DNA of 64,000 nucleotides from RYN-230 sp963770545 (lineage in GTDB: Bacteria; Actinomycetota; Actinomycetes; Streptosporangiales; Streptosporangiaceae). Position 1 is the first letter of the stretch; every line of letters starts with the position of its first letter. Under the pieces are notes generated by a model that did not search any database, was not told the DNA's origin, and worked only from the letters and a program-made list of their open reading frames with translations. The translations under genes and the position numbers were made by a program. Location: positions 62,001-126,000 of the forward strand of contig CAVYQF010000005.1 in assembly GCA_963770545.1 (NCBI GenBank), written 5' to 3'. This document shows, piece after piece, positions 49,479 through 58,645 of the stretch.

Positions 49479-50447
49479 TCACGCCGGGACGGGCGGGCGA
49501 TCGGCACCCGCGGTCACGCTGAGCACGTCGAGGAGGCGGGCCACGGCAGGCGGCTCCGGTGCCTCCCCGTACGTCACGGCGAGCACCTGCCGGTGCGACC
49601 CGGGCAGCGGCGTGGCCTGGATGCCCGGGTGGCGCGCCGCGCGGAGGGCCAGGCCCGGGAGCGTGGTAATCCCCAGGCCGGCCGCCACGAGCGCCTGGAC
49701 CGCGACGAAATCGTCCGTGGTGAACGCGATCTTGGGGCTGAAACCGGCCAGCTCGCACTGCCAGACCAGATAGCTCCGGCACCGCTCACAGCCGCCGATC
49801 CAGCGGTACTCCGCATAGTCGGCCAGGTCCGGCCAGCGGGGCAGCGGCGGCTCCCCGGCTGCGGCCCGGGGCGGATGAGGGTCCGCTCCGGATGTCGCCG
49901 CCCGGGTGACCAGGTGGATGGGGTCGTCCAGCAGCAGCCGGGACCGGGTGCCCTCGTCGGTGTCCCCCGGGGGACTGACCGTCACGCCATCCTGGTAGTG
50001 CCGGAAGACGAGCGCCACGTCCACGTAGCCGGCCCGGAGCATGCGCAGCGCTTCTGGTGGCTCCGCCTCGGCCAGGGTGAGATCGAGGCCGGGGTTCTCG
50101 GCTTCGAGCCGGGCCGCGGCCATCGGCACCAGGGTGCCGAGCGCCGAGGGGAACGCAGCCAGCCGGATCCGCCCGGCCCGCAGGCCCACGTGCGCGGCGA
50201 GTTCGTTCTCCGCGGCGTCCAGCCGGCCCAGGATCTCCTCGGCCCGCTCCGCCAGGAGCCGGCCCGCGTCGGTCAGCCGCACCCCGCGGCCGGCCCGCTG
50301 GGTCAGCAGCGCCCCCGTCTCGGCCTCAAGCCGGGACAGGTGATGGCTTACCGAGGGCTGGGCGTAGTTCAGCGCCCGGGCCGCAGCGGTCACCGAGCCG
50401 TGCCGGGCTACCGCAACGAGTACGCGAAGCCGGGTCACATCCAGCAT
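49479..50447 (-). CDS. LysR-family transcriptional regulator
   Basis: A 322-residue regulator. N-terminal helix-turn-helix RLRVLVAVARHGSVTAAARA, NYAQPSVSHHLSRLEAETGA; then a periplasmic-binding-like effector domain from about 92 (IRLAAFPSALGTLVPMAAAR) with a short Pro-rich insert (SGADPHPPRAAAGEPPLPRW) and a C-x-x-C (CERC). The usual role is activation of a neighbouring transport or catabolic gene. No divergent partner is present, since the next gene upstream is codirectional; the acyl-CoA ligase converges on it. Confidence 0.9.
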   Translation of the reverse strand: MLDVTRLRVLVAVARHGSVTAAARALNYAQPSVSHHLSRLEAETGALLTQRAGRGVRLTDAGRLLAERAEEILGRLDAAENELAAHVGLRAGRIRLAAFPSALGTLVPMAAARLEAENPGLDLTLAEAEPPEALRMLRAGYVDVALVFRHYQDGVTVSPPGDTDEGTRSRLLLDDPIHLVTRAATSGADPHPPRAAAGEPPLPRWPDLADYAEYRWIGGCERCRSYLVWQCELAGFSPKIAFTTDDFVAVQALVAAGLGITTLPGLALRAARHPGIQATPLPGSHRQVLAVTYGEAPEPPAVARLLDVLSVTAGADRPPVPA

Positions 50448-50457
50448 CCAGCAAGTA

Positions 50458-50474
50458 TAGATCCGCTTGATCTA
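50458..50474. promoter_or_regulatory. Inverted repeat upstream of the LysR gene
   Basis: TAGATC (50458-50463) and GATCTA (50469-50474), spaced 5 bases, starting 11 bases upstream of the LysR start. It is a plausible autoregulatory T-N-A-type LysR site. Confidence 0.5.
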
Positions 50475-50519
50475 ATTCCCAGAGGATCCCGGCTTCGCCT
50501 ATCCGACCTGATCAACAGG

Positions 50520-52154
50520 CTAACGATGCTTCCGGTGCCCATGTTTGGGGGCGGGGTGCCTGGGGGTGGAGCGCTTGGTCATGGCGCGCCTGGAACTCAG
50601 GTGCCGGGAACTGCGGTGCATGGAACTGGAGTGCTTGGTGGTCCGATGGCTGGAATGCCCCGGGGAGGACTGCCGTGGCGCGAAGCTGCACGCCTGGAGA
50701 CTGGCCCGGTAGCCCGGCGGCGGCATGCCGATCAGGTAGCTCGCGCCGGCCCGGTGCAGGAACAGCGTGATCCTCCAGTCGATGCAGCTGGAATGATCGG
50801 GGCTCTGGGCGGGGTCCTGCTGGCTGCTAAAGGTCACCGTGGCCTTCAGCCCGCCTTTCAGCGCTCCGATCCCGACCAGTACGGCGTTCGAGTCATGGCC
50901 GGTCTGGTAGCCCCAGGCGAAAACCCTGGGGGTGAGCCGCCACGGCTGGGCGAAGAGGCTGGCGTACGCCTGGTACCGGCGGTGGTTGACCGCCGCGAAG
51001 TAGCGGGCCAAGAGCCCGCCGACCCGCTGAGCGTCATCCCGGCCGGATAGGCCGGGCGTGATCGACACGATGCCCGGCCGTGGGTGCCGTGGGTGCCGTG
51101 GGTGTCGTGGCGCCCTACCTGCCCGCGATCCCGGAGCCGGAGCGGGCTGGCCAGGAAGGGGCTGGCCAATAGGGGGCAGGCCGGGGCTGGTCTGGCCGGG
51201 AGCGGGCTGGCCCGGTCCGGGCTGGCCGGATCCGGTGTGATGCGTCCCCGTCTGGCTGGTACCCGGCTGACTGGGGCGGCCGTGCCCCGTCCCGCTCTGG
51301 CTGGTTCCCGGATGGCCGCCGCTGCCCTGGCTGCGTCCGGGTCGGCTGTGTCCGGGCTGGTGATGTGCGGGCTGACTGGGCCTGGTCTGGCCGGGCCTGG
51401 TCTGGCCGGGCCGTGCCGGGCCCGTGCTGGTCTGGGTGGGCGCCGGCTGGCCGGTCGCGGTCTGGGTGGGCTGGGTCAGGATGGGCGTGGGCTGGCCGGA
51501 CAAAGCCTGCGTGGGCTGGCCGTGGCCGGACCCCAACTGGGTTGGCCGGGATAGGGGCGTCCCATGAGGGCCGCCGGCCAGGGGCGGGTTGACCCTGACC
51601 AGCCACGCGGTCGAGGCGACGGAAAGCAGCCCGGCGATCAGCACCACGCCGATGATCAATGCCCGGCGATCGGGCCGCCGGCTGCCGGGCAGCCAGGGGT
51701 CTTCGGGCCACGCCTCATCGTCGGCCTCGGCGCCGATCCGGACCAGCCTGAGCGGCCCGGCATCCTCGGACCTGCCGGTGGGCAGGGGCGTCTCCGGCGG
51801 GGAAGGGCTCGACTCGGGTACCGATTCCGGTCCGGGCTGGTCCGTGGCCAACGCCCCTGGCGTGGCCTCATCCGCTTTGGGTTGACGGGCCTTGGGCCGA
51901 TCAGCCTTGGGCCGATCAGCCTCAGACCGATCAGCCTCGGACTGATTGGCAGCGGGCCGATCCGGTTTAGGTGCAGCGGCCTCGCCGGGGACCGCGTGAT
52001 CGGGCGGGACGCCGCCGGACTCGGCAGTGACCGTGCCGGTCGCGGCCACGCCGGCCACCCTTGCGCCAGCGGTGGAGCTGGTCACGGCGCCGCAACGCGT
52101 GCAGAAGCGCGACATCCCGCTGACCGGGGATCCGCATTTGGTGCAGAATCTCAT
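50520..52154 (-). CDS. Zinc-ribbon, single-pass membrane protein with repeat stalk and NTF2-like outer domain
   Basis: A 544-residue protein. A cytoplasmic zinc ribbon (Cys4, Cys7, Cys18, Cys21) is followed by an EADRPKADR-type charged repeat (about 68-95), a membrane helix at about 164-186 (RALIIGVVLIAGLLSVAS), a long extracellular Thr/Gln/Gly/Pro repeat stalk (about 195-350), then a folded domain at about 365-490 (VGGLLARYFAAVNHRRYQAY, SCIDWRITLFLHRAGASYLI) and a Lys/Arg/His-rich tail. The C-terminal domain matches that of the protein at 61427. I infer a wall-spanning sensor or assembly protein; no known function. It starts 5 bases after the stop of its upstream zinc-ribbon neighbour. Confidence 0.75.
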   Translation of the reverse strand: MRFCTKCGSPVSGMSRFCTRCGAVTSSTAGARVAGVAATGTVTAESGGVPPDHAVPGEAAAPKPDRPAANQSEADRSEADRPKADRPKARQPKADEATPGALATDQPGPESVPESSPSPPETPLPTGRSEDAGPLRLVRIGAEADDEAWPEDPWLPGSRRPDRRALIIGVVLIAGLLSVASTAWLVRVNPPLAGGPHGTPLSRPTQLGSGHGQPTQALSGQPTPILTQPTQTATGQPAPTQTSTGPARPGQTRPGQTRPSQPAHHQPGHSRPGRSQGSGGHPGTSQSGTGHGRPSQPGTSQTGTHHTGSGQPGPGQPAPGQTSPGLPPIGQPLPGQPAPAPGSRAGRAPRHPRHPRHPRPGIVSITPGLSGRDDAQRVGGLLARYFAAVNHRRYQAYASLFAQPWRLTPRVFAWGYQTGHDSNAVLVGIGALKGGLKATVTFSSQQDPAQSPDHSSCIDWRITLFLHRAGASYLIGMPPPGYRASLQACSFAPRQSSPGHSSHRTTKHSSSMHRSSRHLSSRRAMTKRSTPRHPAPKHGHRKHR

Positions 52155-52159
52155 CGGCG

Positions 52160-53473
52160 TCAGCCCAGCCTGAAATTCATGTCGATGGCCGTCTCCGTGA
52201 CGAGTTGCGGGCTGGCCGGGCCGACCTCGGCGCTGGCCGGGTCGAGCTGGTCGCCAACCGCGTCGATCCCGGCCAGCGTGGCCCCGTGTATCGCGGCCAC
52301 CAGAGCCCGGGCGGACTCAAAGCGGAGCGAGCGATGGATGGCATTTCGCCGGCTGATGGCATCCCTGATATTCCGGCCAACGACCATCATGAGCAGGCGC
52401 AGGGGGGACATATAAAGCCAGAAGGTCCAGCCGACATACAAGTCAGCCCCATGTGCGAAACATGAGATGTAGCCGCGGAAATGGCCGCGGCGCAACTCCA
52501 GGTATTCACGATCGTTTTCTCCGCGCCGGGAGACGGTCCGCACCCGCTGGGAATCAAGCGGAGCGCCATGGACCCCGAACGCCACGTTGATCTGCTCGAA
52601 TGCCCGCGAGGCCGCATCGGAGCCTTGCTCCATGAGCAGGCTCCATTCGGTCAGCAAGGCGGGCACCGGAATCAGCCAGAACAGGATGGCCAGCGCCAGT
52701 GCGACCATCCACACGCTGTCTATCTCCAGCCGGAGCGCAGACCCCGGGACCGTCCCGGCCGCCCTGTCGACCAGCAGGCCCAGCCACAGGACCGTCTCGA
52801 TGAGCAGGTAGACCCCGGTGAACAGGCCGGCCTGCCGGAGCACGTACGCGAGGTAGCGGGCGTTGCGGACAGGATCCAGGTTCGCCGACCCGGAAAGCCT
52901 GGTCGCCGTGGGCCGGACGGGTGCCGCTCGGCCCGGCCGGGATTCCCCTGCGGTGGCCAGGGTCTGGGCCTGCCTCTTGGAGTCGTGCGACCGGAGCAGG
53001 CTGTCCACCGCTGCGGCGTTATCGGGCGCCGCGGGATTCTCTGGGTTCACGGCGGCCGGGGCCTGACTGGGCGGCCTGGCCTGTGCTGATTCAGGCTGTG
53101 CTGAGTCAGGCTGCGCTGAGTCAGGCTGCGCTGGGTCGGCTTGCGCCGGGTCCCGTTGCTCTGGGCCGGCCTGTGCTGAGTCAGGCTGCGCTGAGTCAGG
53201 CTGCGCTGAGCCGGCCTGCGCTGAGTCGGCTTGCGCTGAGTCGGCTTGCGCTGTGCTGGCTTGGTCCGGGGTCAGGTCGTGGCCGGCCGGGATGATACGG
53301 ACCTGGACCAGGTCGGCGGCTGGCGCGGTAGTTGGTATGGCGAGGGGGGCTGACTCTAACCCGTCAGGCTCCCGCGCGGCGGGAACAGCCGGAGTAACAG
53401 GACGCCCGCAATTACCGCAAAACGCGTCTCCGGCGAAAAGGCCTTCGCCGCACCCGACGCATTTCTCCCACAT
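52160..53473 (-). CDS. Zinc-ribbon membrane protein with Gln-Pro-Asp-Ser-Ala repeats
   Basis: A 437-residue protein. N-terminal zinc ribbon (Cys5, Cys8, Cys19, Cys22), a repeat block of about 12 units of (A/P)QxDS near residues 75-135, two membrane helices (LFTGVYLLIETVLWLGLLV and VWMVALALAILFWLIPVPAL), a soluble stretch RTVSRRGENDREYLELRRGH and a re-entrant or third helix. The Met at 53473 is preferred over 53551 because AAGGAT lies before it and the ribbon then starts the protein. It is upstream of, and in one operon with, the stalk protein at 50520. Confidence 0.75.
   Translation of the reverse strand: MWEKCVGCGEGLFAGDAFCGNCGRPVTPAVPAAREPDGLESAPLAIPTTAPAADLVQVRIIPAGHDLTPDQASTAQADSAQADSAQAGSAQPDSAQPDSAQAGPEQRDPAQADPAQPDSAQPDSAQPESAQARPPSQAPAAVNPENPAAPDNAAAVDSLLRSHDSKRQAQTLATAGESRPGRAAPVRPTATRLSGSANLDPVRNARYLAYVLRQAGLFTGVYLLIETVLWLGLLVDRAAGTVPGSALRLEIDSVWMVALALAILFWLIPVPALLTEWSLLMEQGSDAASRAFEQINVAFGVHGAPLDSQRVRTVSRRGENDREYLELRRGHFRGYISCFAHGADLYVGWTFWLYMSPLRLLMMVVGRNIRDAISRRNAIHRSLRFESARALVAAIHGATLAGIDAVGDQLDPASAEVGPASPQLVTETAIDMNFRLG
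53095..53260. repeat. 15-bp repeat coding AQPDS units
   Basis: About eleven imperfect copies of a 15-bp unit (GCTGAGTCAGGCTGC and variants), in frame in the zinc-ribbon gene, encoding Ala-Gln-Pro/Ala-Asp-Ser. Confidence 0.85.
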
Positions 53474-53650
53474 CGGCCAATCCTTCGCTTGGTCCGGGAT
53501 TTTTCGGACATCTGGCGCACCAGTTCTGCCGCGCCACAGATAACTTACCAACTCTGCGAATGGGAAAACCGATCATGGCCGAGTAAAGAATTTACGGGTC
53601 GCGAATGGGGTTATGAGATTGGCGGATAGGGCAGAACTGGCAAAAAGGCA

Positions 53651-53685
53651 CGCCCGGCGCCACCGGCATCCGGTGGCGCCGGGCG
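53651..53685 (-). terminator. Rho-independent terminator after the MMPL gene
   Basis: A perfect 16-bp stem CGCCCGGCGCCACCGG (53651-53666) with its complement at 53670-53685 and a CAT loop. On the minus strand it is followed by TGCCTTTTTG, giving a T5 tract, and it lies 19 bases after the MMPL stop. Confidence 0.85.
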
Positions 53686-53703
53686 TTCTCCGCCCGCGAG
53701 GCC

Positions 53704-55995
53704 TCAGCCGTCCGCCAGGCTGTCCCTGGCCGGGACCAGAGCCCAGGTGTCGACCGGGGGCTCGCCCTCGGGAGCGGATGTCTTCGGCAGGATGCGGGCC
53801 AGCGGCCGGGGCAGCCACCAGTTCGCCGGGCCCAGCAGTTCCATCACCGCGGGCACCAGGACCATCCGGACCACGGTCGCGTCGATCAGCACCGCCACCG
53901 CCAGCCCGAGGCCAACCTGCTTCACCGAGACGTCCGCGCCGAGGACGAAGGACAGGAAGACCACCACCATGATGGCTGCTGCCGCCGTGATCACCCGGGC
54001 CGTCCGGGCCAGCCCCGTGGCGACCGAGGCTGCGTTGTCGCCCGTCGCGTCGTAGGTCTCCCGGATCCGGGAGAGCAGGAACACCTCGTAGTCCATGGAG
54101 AGGCCGAACAGGATCACGAACAGGAAGATCGGTACCCAGGTGGTGACCGGCATCTTCTCGGGGAAGCCGAACAGGTGGCCGAGCCATCCCCATTGCGTGA
54201 TGGCGGTCAGGACGCCGTAGGCGGCGCAGATGGACAGCAGGTTCATCAGGGCCGCCTTCACCGCGACCGTGACCGACCGGAACATGACCAGCAAGAGCAG
54301 CATGGACAGCGCAACGACCACGCCGATCAGCCAGGGCAGGCGCTGCCCCACGATGTTGGCGAAGGACACGTTGCCCGCGTTCGGCCCGGTGAGGTAGGCG
54401 CGGATGCCGGTACCCGCCGTGGCGCGCGGGATGACGACCGCACGGATCCGGTTGACCAGCGCGTTCGTGGCCGCGTTCTGCTCACCGGTAGTCGGGTAGG
54501 CGATCATGAGCGCGACCCGGCCATCGGGGCTGACCCGGGCGGGGCTGACCCGGGCGATGCCGGGGGTGGCCGCGATCGCGTCGGCCAGCCGGGTCGTGCT
54601 GGCGGCGGGGGAGGGCAGCGACGCCGCCACGATCAGCGGCGCGTCGAATCCGGGGCCGAAGCCGCGGGCCATCGTGGCGTAGCTCGAGTACCCCATGGTC
54701 CCGCGGGCCTGGCTGGATTCGTCGGGCATGCTCAGCTTCATGGTGAGCGCCGGGGCGGCGAGGAGCAGGAGCAGCCCTCCGGAGGCTACCGCGGCCAGTA
54801 CCGGCCGGCGCTGGATCATCGCCGCCCACCGTTCGGCGGCGGGCCGGCGTGCTGACCCGGAGGAGGGGGCGTCCGGACCTCCCCGGCCCGAGGCGGATCC
54901 GTGGGCCGTGCGCCCCATCCCCAGGCGCCGGCTCAGCCAGAGATGCATCCGCCCGGGCTTGGCCAGCCTGGTGCCCGTGAAGCCCAGCAGGGCCGGGAGC
55001 AGGGTGAGGGAGCCCAGCAGGACCATGCCCACGGTGGCCGCCGCTGCGATGGCCACCCCGTTGAGCAGCGTCTGGCGCAGGACCAGCAAGCCCAGCATCC
55101 CGATGATCACGGTCGTGCCCGCGATGACCACGGTCCGCCCCGCGGTGCTCATCGCAGTCACCGCCGCGCTTTCGGCGTCCTCACCGTGATGCAGTGCCTC
55201 ACGGAACCGGGTCACGATGAACAGCGCGTAGTCCACACCGACCCCCAGCCCGATCATGGAGGCCACGATCGGCGAGAACGACGGGGCCGGGAACAGGTAG
55301 CCGAGCAGGGCGATCAGCGACAGCCCGGCGCCGATGCCCAGCACGGCGGTCAGCACTGGCAGTCCCATGGCCAGGAGGGAGCCGAACGCGATCAGCAGCA
55401 CGATCGCGGCGGCCAGCACGCCCACCCCTTCCGTGGGCCCGCCGTACGGTGTCTCCGCCAGGTCAACGACGTCGCCACCCAGGTAGAAGCTCAGGCCCCG
55501 GCCAGACATTGACCTGGCGTCGTGCATCAGCGCCAGCGCTTCGCCGTTGCTGATCATGCTTGACGGCACGCCGAACTGGACGACGGCGTAGGCCGTGTGG
55601 CCATTCGCCGAAATCTGGCCGACGGCCTGATAGGGGCTGGTCACTGACGTGACGTGCGGCGCCCGGGCGAAGGGGGTGAGCGCGCTGGTCACCCGGGCCC
55701 GGACGGCAGGGGAGCCGACCGGGGCCGTCGAGTGGATCGCCAGCGTGAGCGTGTCACCTGACTTCTGGTGAAAATGCCGGTTGAGCAGGGTCTGCCCGGG
55801 GTCGCTGCCGGTGAAGTTGTTCTGGGCGGGAGCCCCGAACATCGTCCACAGCGTGATCAGGCATGCGACCCCGACGATCCAGGCGATGACGGTGAGCCAG
55901 CGGTACCGGAAGCAGGCGCGCCCGAGCGGGCCGATGATCCCGCGGCGGGCCGGCGGATGGATGGCTGGGCGGTGGATGGTGGATGGGCCAGGCAT
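53704..55995 (-). CDS. MMPL/RND family membrane transporter
   Basis: A 763-residue RND-type exporter with two halves of one plus five helices. First helix RYRWLTVIAWIVGVACLITL, outer loop 1 to about residue 185, ASMIGLGVGVDYALFIVTRF (conserved Asp-Tyr of helix 4), a cytoplasmic basic/Gly loop near 365-395, and the second-half equivalent FVILFGLSMDYEVFLLSRIR. The Gly-Leu-Gly-Val-Asp-Tyr and Gly-Leu-Ser-Met-Asp-Tyr pairs carry the proton-relay Asp. AGGAGA is 6 bases before the ATG. A two-component system and a palindrome upstream suggest stimulus-controlled export of a lipid or drug. Confidence 0.92.
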   Translation of the reverse strand: MPGPSTIHRPAIHPPARRGIIGPLGRACFRYRWLTVIAWIVGVACLITLWTMFGAPAQNNFTGSDPGQTLLNRHFHQKSGDTLTLAIHSTAPVGSPAVRARVTSALTPFARAPHVTSVTSPYQAVGQISANGHTAYAVVQFGVPSSMISNGEALALMHDARSMSGRGLSFYLGGDVVDLAETPYGGPTEGVGVLAAAIVLLIAFGSLLAMGLPVLTAVLGIGAGLSLIALLGYLFPAPSFSPIVASMIGLGVGVDYALFIVTRFREALHHGEDAESAAVTAMSTAGRTVVIAGTTVIIGMLGLLVLRQTLLNGVAIAAAATVGMVLLGSLTLLPALLGFTGTRLAKPGRMHLWLSRRLGMGRTAHGSASGRGGPDAPSSGSARRPAAERWAAMIQRRPVLAAVASGGLLLLLAAPALTMKLSMPDESSQARGTMGYSSYATMARGFGPGFDAPLIVAASLPSPAASTTRLADAIAATPGIARVSPARVSPDGRVALMIAYPTTGEQNAATNALVNRIRAVVIPRATAGTGIRAYLTGPNAGNVSFANIVGQRLPWLIGVVVALSMLLLLVMFRSVTVAVKAALMNLLSICAAYGVLTAITQWGWLGHLFGFPEKMPVTTWVPIFLFVILFGLSMDYEVFLLSRIRETYDATGDNAASVATGLARTARVITAAAAIMVVVFLSFVLGADVSVKQVGLGLAVAVLIDATVVRMVLVPAVMELLGPANWWLPRPLARILPKTSAPEGEPPVDTWALVPARDSLADG

Positions 55996-56100
55996 GTCGG
56001 TCTCCTGCGAGCCGGAGGAGTGGGTGCTCCTCGATACTCGTGACCGGGAGCGGCCAGGGCGTCCTCCGCAGGGAGGCAGTTGCGGGCGCTGGTCTTCCCT

Positions 56101-56120
56101 GGGAGTACTCCCGGGGGAGT
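56101..56120. promoter_or_regulatory. Candidate response-regulator box upstream of the MMPL gene
   Basis: The perfect palindrome GGGAGTACTCCC (56101-56112) is followed at once by a further GGGAGTA. It lies about 105 bases upstream of the MMPL start and downstream of the NarL-type regulator gene. The rest of 55996-56364 contains no gene with a start; one plus-strand frame ending at 56332 (WLDRAPLRRNEAGMWWRRHD) looks protein-like but has no beginning. Confidence 0.55.
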
Positions 56121-56364
56121 AGGACGCGGCCCGGTGCCGGCCTCTCAGCGGCGGTGTGCCCTCCTGTGACTCACGGCAGCGTCCCGCTCACGAGTCCCGG
56201 TGGCGGGGACCTTGGCTGGCCCAATGGCTCGACCGCGCGCCACTGCGCCGCAACGAAGCTGGCATGTGGTGGCGCCGCCACGACGAGTACGACAACCCGG
56301 TGAGCGAGGCTGGCCACGTCAGGCATGAATGACCGGAACGGCTGAGGAAGATCCGAGCAGGCGA

Positions 56365-57135
56365 TCAGGGGTGGCCGGGCTGGGCGAGCCCGTTCTCGTA
56401 AGCCAGGACGACGAGCTGGGCGCGGTCCCGGGCGCCCAGCTTGATCATCGCCCGGCTCACGTGGGTCTTCGCGGTCAGCGGGCTGACCACCAGGTCCGCC
56501 GCGATCTCGTCGTTGGACAACCCGGCCGCGACGAGCGCCACGATCTCGCGTTCCCGCTCGGTGAGTGAGGCCACCCCGGGGGCCAGCGCGGCGGGGCGGG
56601 GAAGGGTTCCCCGCCCGCGGCCCGCGGCCCCGGATGGGACGGCCCCCGCGGGGGGCGCAGCGGAGCGGGTCCGCGTCGCCCCGCTCAGCCCCCCGGTGCC
56701 GGCCCCGCCCTCGCTCGTGAAGGCCGCGATGAGGGACCGGGTCACGCTGGGCGCGAGGAGCGCGTCCCCCCGGGCCACTACCCGCACGCCCTGCAGCAGC
56801 TCCTCGGGCTCGACGTCCTTGACCAGGAACCCGCTTGCTCCCGCCCGCAACGCGCCGAACACGTGCTCGTCGTCGTCGAACGTGGTCAGCACCACGACCC
56901 GGACCGCGGCCAGTTGCGGGTCGGTGGTGATGCGCCGGGTCGCGGTGAGGCCGTCCACCTCAGGCATGCTGAGGTCCATGAGCACCACGTCCGGGTGCAG
57001 CTCGCGGGCCAGGGCCACCGCAGTTCCCCCGTTGGGTGCCTCGCCGACGATCGTGATGTCGTCGGCCGATTCGAGCAGCATCCGGAAGCCCGCGCGGACC
57101 AGCGCCTGATCGTCGGCGAGCAGGACCCGGATCAT
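56365..57135 (-). CDS. NarL/LuxR-family response regulator
   Basis: A 256-residue regulator. Receiver domain with acidic pocket IRVLLADDQALVRAGF, phospho-Asp in PDVVLMDLSMPEVDG (about residue 54) and VLTTFDDDEHVF, KD in FLVKDVEPEEL. A 45-residue Gly/Pro/Ala linker (about 140-185) separates it from the helix-turn-helix LTEREREIVALVAAGLSNDE and KTHVSRAMIKLGARDRAQLV. The ATG overlaps the kinase stop (ATGA). It probably controls the adjacent MMPL gene via the palindrome at 56101. Confidence 0.92.
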   Translation of the reverse strand: MIRVLLADDQALVRAGFRMLLESADDITIVGEAPNGGTAVALARELHPDVVLMDLSMPEVDGLTATRRITTDPQLAAVRVVVLTTFDDDEHVFGALRAGASGFLVKDVEPEELLQGVRVVARGDALLAPSVTRSLIAAFTSEGGAGTGGLSGATRTRSAAPPAGAVPSGAAGRGRGTLPRPAALAPGVASLTEREREIVALVAAGLSNDEIAADLVVSPLTAKTHVSRAMIKLGARDRAQLVVLAYENGLAQPGHP

Positions 57136-58562
57136 CGGGCGAGATCTGCGGAGGTCGCCGGCGCCGCGCCGTGCGCCGTGTCCTGGCCCGTCGCGCTCTC
57201 GGAGGTCGTGCCCTCGCCCCCCGTGGGCTGGTCGGCGGTAGTCTGGCCGCCCGCCGGGGTCTGACCGGCGCTGGTCTGGCCGCCGGCCGGGGTCTGGCCT
57301 GCGCTGGTCTGGCCAGCGCTGGTCTGGCCTGCGCTGGTCTGGCCTGGCTCGGCCGCAGGGAGCCGCGCGACGACCACGAAACCTCCGTCTGGCCCGGCTG
57401 CCGCCGAGAAACTGCCGCCCACCGCGGCGGCCCGCTCGGCCATCCCGGTCAGACCGTGTCCGCTGGGCCGGTCCCCGGCCGCCGTCCCGGGACCATCGCC
57501 GTCGTCGGCCACCCGGATGGCCAGCGCGCCGGGCTCGTAGGTCAGGCACACCGCCGCCTGGGCCTGCGTCCCCGCGTGCCGCAGCACGTTGGTCAGCGAC
57601 TCCTGCAGGATGCGGTAGGCCGCGTGGCTCACGGCCGAGGGCAGCGGCCGCTCCTGGCCCACGGTGGTGATGGTGACCGGGGCGCCAGCGGCGGAAACCG
57701 CCTCGCACAGCGCGGGCACCCGGTCCAGGCCGGCCGCGCGCAGCTCGGCTGATTCATCGGGAGTCTCGTTGCGGAGCTGGGACAGCGTGGCCCGCATCTC
57801 GGTGAGCGCCGCCTTGCTGGTCTCGCGGATGGTGGTGAGGGCGCTGCGCAGGTTGCCGTCCGGGCCGCCGTGCTGGTCGGCCGGGCCGAGTACGTGCAGC
57901 GCGGACCCCGCCTGCACGGTGATGGTGGCCATGCTGTGCGCCACGGTGTCGTGCAGTTCGCGGGCGATCCGCAACCGTTCCTCGGCGACCCGGCGGCCCG
58001 CCTCGGCGTCTCGTTCCTCGCTGGCCAGGCGCAGCCGGTCCGCGGTCTCCGCGGCCAGCGCGCGGCGGCTGCGGACCACCTCGCCGAGCATGATGGCCAG
58101 CACGAGGACCGCGATACTGGGCAGGAACTCCGTGGCCAGCGTGACCAGTCCCTCGTGATTGGACAGCTCCACGACGAACAGGCCGACGCACATGTAGAAC
58201 GCGGGGATGGCGATCGCGGCGGCCAGGTACCCGGCGACGGCGGCGTCATACAGCGGCAGGCAGAGCAGCGGCGCGGGTGAGATGTTCCGGCGGTCCAGGA
58301 TGTAGTACAGGAGCAGCAGCACCGAGCAGGCGATCAGCGACCCCAGGGGACACCTGCGGCGGAAGAGGATCGGCAGGGCCAGGGCCGCGCCGAACACGTA
58401 GGCGACCGCGTTGAGCGGGGCGGCGCCCGGTCCCCCGCCCACCACCACGTTCAGCTCGACCAGGACGGCCACCAGCGCGGCGGCGCCGACATCGATCCAC
58501 CGGATGCCGAGGGCCTGCAGCAGCTGGCGTGGCCTGGTCGCGACGCCGTTCAGCGGTCCCAC
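57132..58562 (-). CDS. NarL-type sensor histidine kinase (HisKA_3)
   Basis: A 476-residue membrane kinase with about five N-terminal helices (to residue about 160), a coiled segment (RLRLASEERDAEAGRRVAEE), the phosphoacceptor ERLRIARELHDTVAHSMATI (His near 206), and an ATPase domain with ILQESLTNVLRHAG (N box) and GHGLTGMAERAAAVGG (G box). A GQTSA/GQTPA repeat tail (about 418-455) follows the catalytic core and has no known role. It starts with a GTG and forms one operon with the response regulator. Confidence 0.92.
   Translation of the reverse strand: MGPLNGVATRPRQLLQALGIRWIDVGAAALVAVLVELNVVVGGGPGAAPLNAVAYVFGAALALPILFRRRCPLGSLIACSVLLLLYYILDRRNISPAPLLCLPLYDAAVAGYLAAAIAIPAFYMCVGLFVVELSNHEGLVTLATEFLPSIAVLVLAIMLGEVVRSRRALAAETADRLRLASEERDAEAGRRVAEERLRIARELHDTVAHSMATITVQAGSALHVLGPADQHGGPDGNLRSALTTIRETSKAALTEMRATLSQLRNETPDESAELRAAGLDRVPALCEAVSAAGAPVTITTVGQERPLPSAVSHAAYRILQESLTNVLRHAGTQAQAAVCLTYEPGALAIRVADDGDGPGTAAGDRPSGHGLTGMAERAAAVGGSFSAAAGPDGGFVVVARLPAAEPGQTSAGQTSAGQTSAGQTPAGGQTSAGQTPAGGQTTADQPTGGEGTTSESATGQDTAHGAAPATSADLAR
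57210..57350. repeat. 15-bp repeat coding GQTSA tail of the sensor kinase
   Basis: About seven copies of a GCTGGTCTGGCCAGC-like 15-bp unit, with two GGTCTGGCCGCC variants, encoding the Gly-Gln-Thr-Ser-Ala tail after the kinase core. Confidence 0.8.
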
Positions 58563-58645
58563 GCCGTCAAGCTACGTGACCGGAGCCCGGCGCGCCACGC
58601 CCCGGCGCGCCACGTCCCGGGCACCACGCCCCGGCGGCGCGGGAC

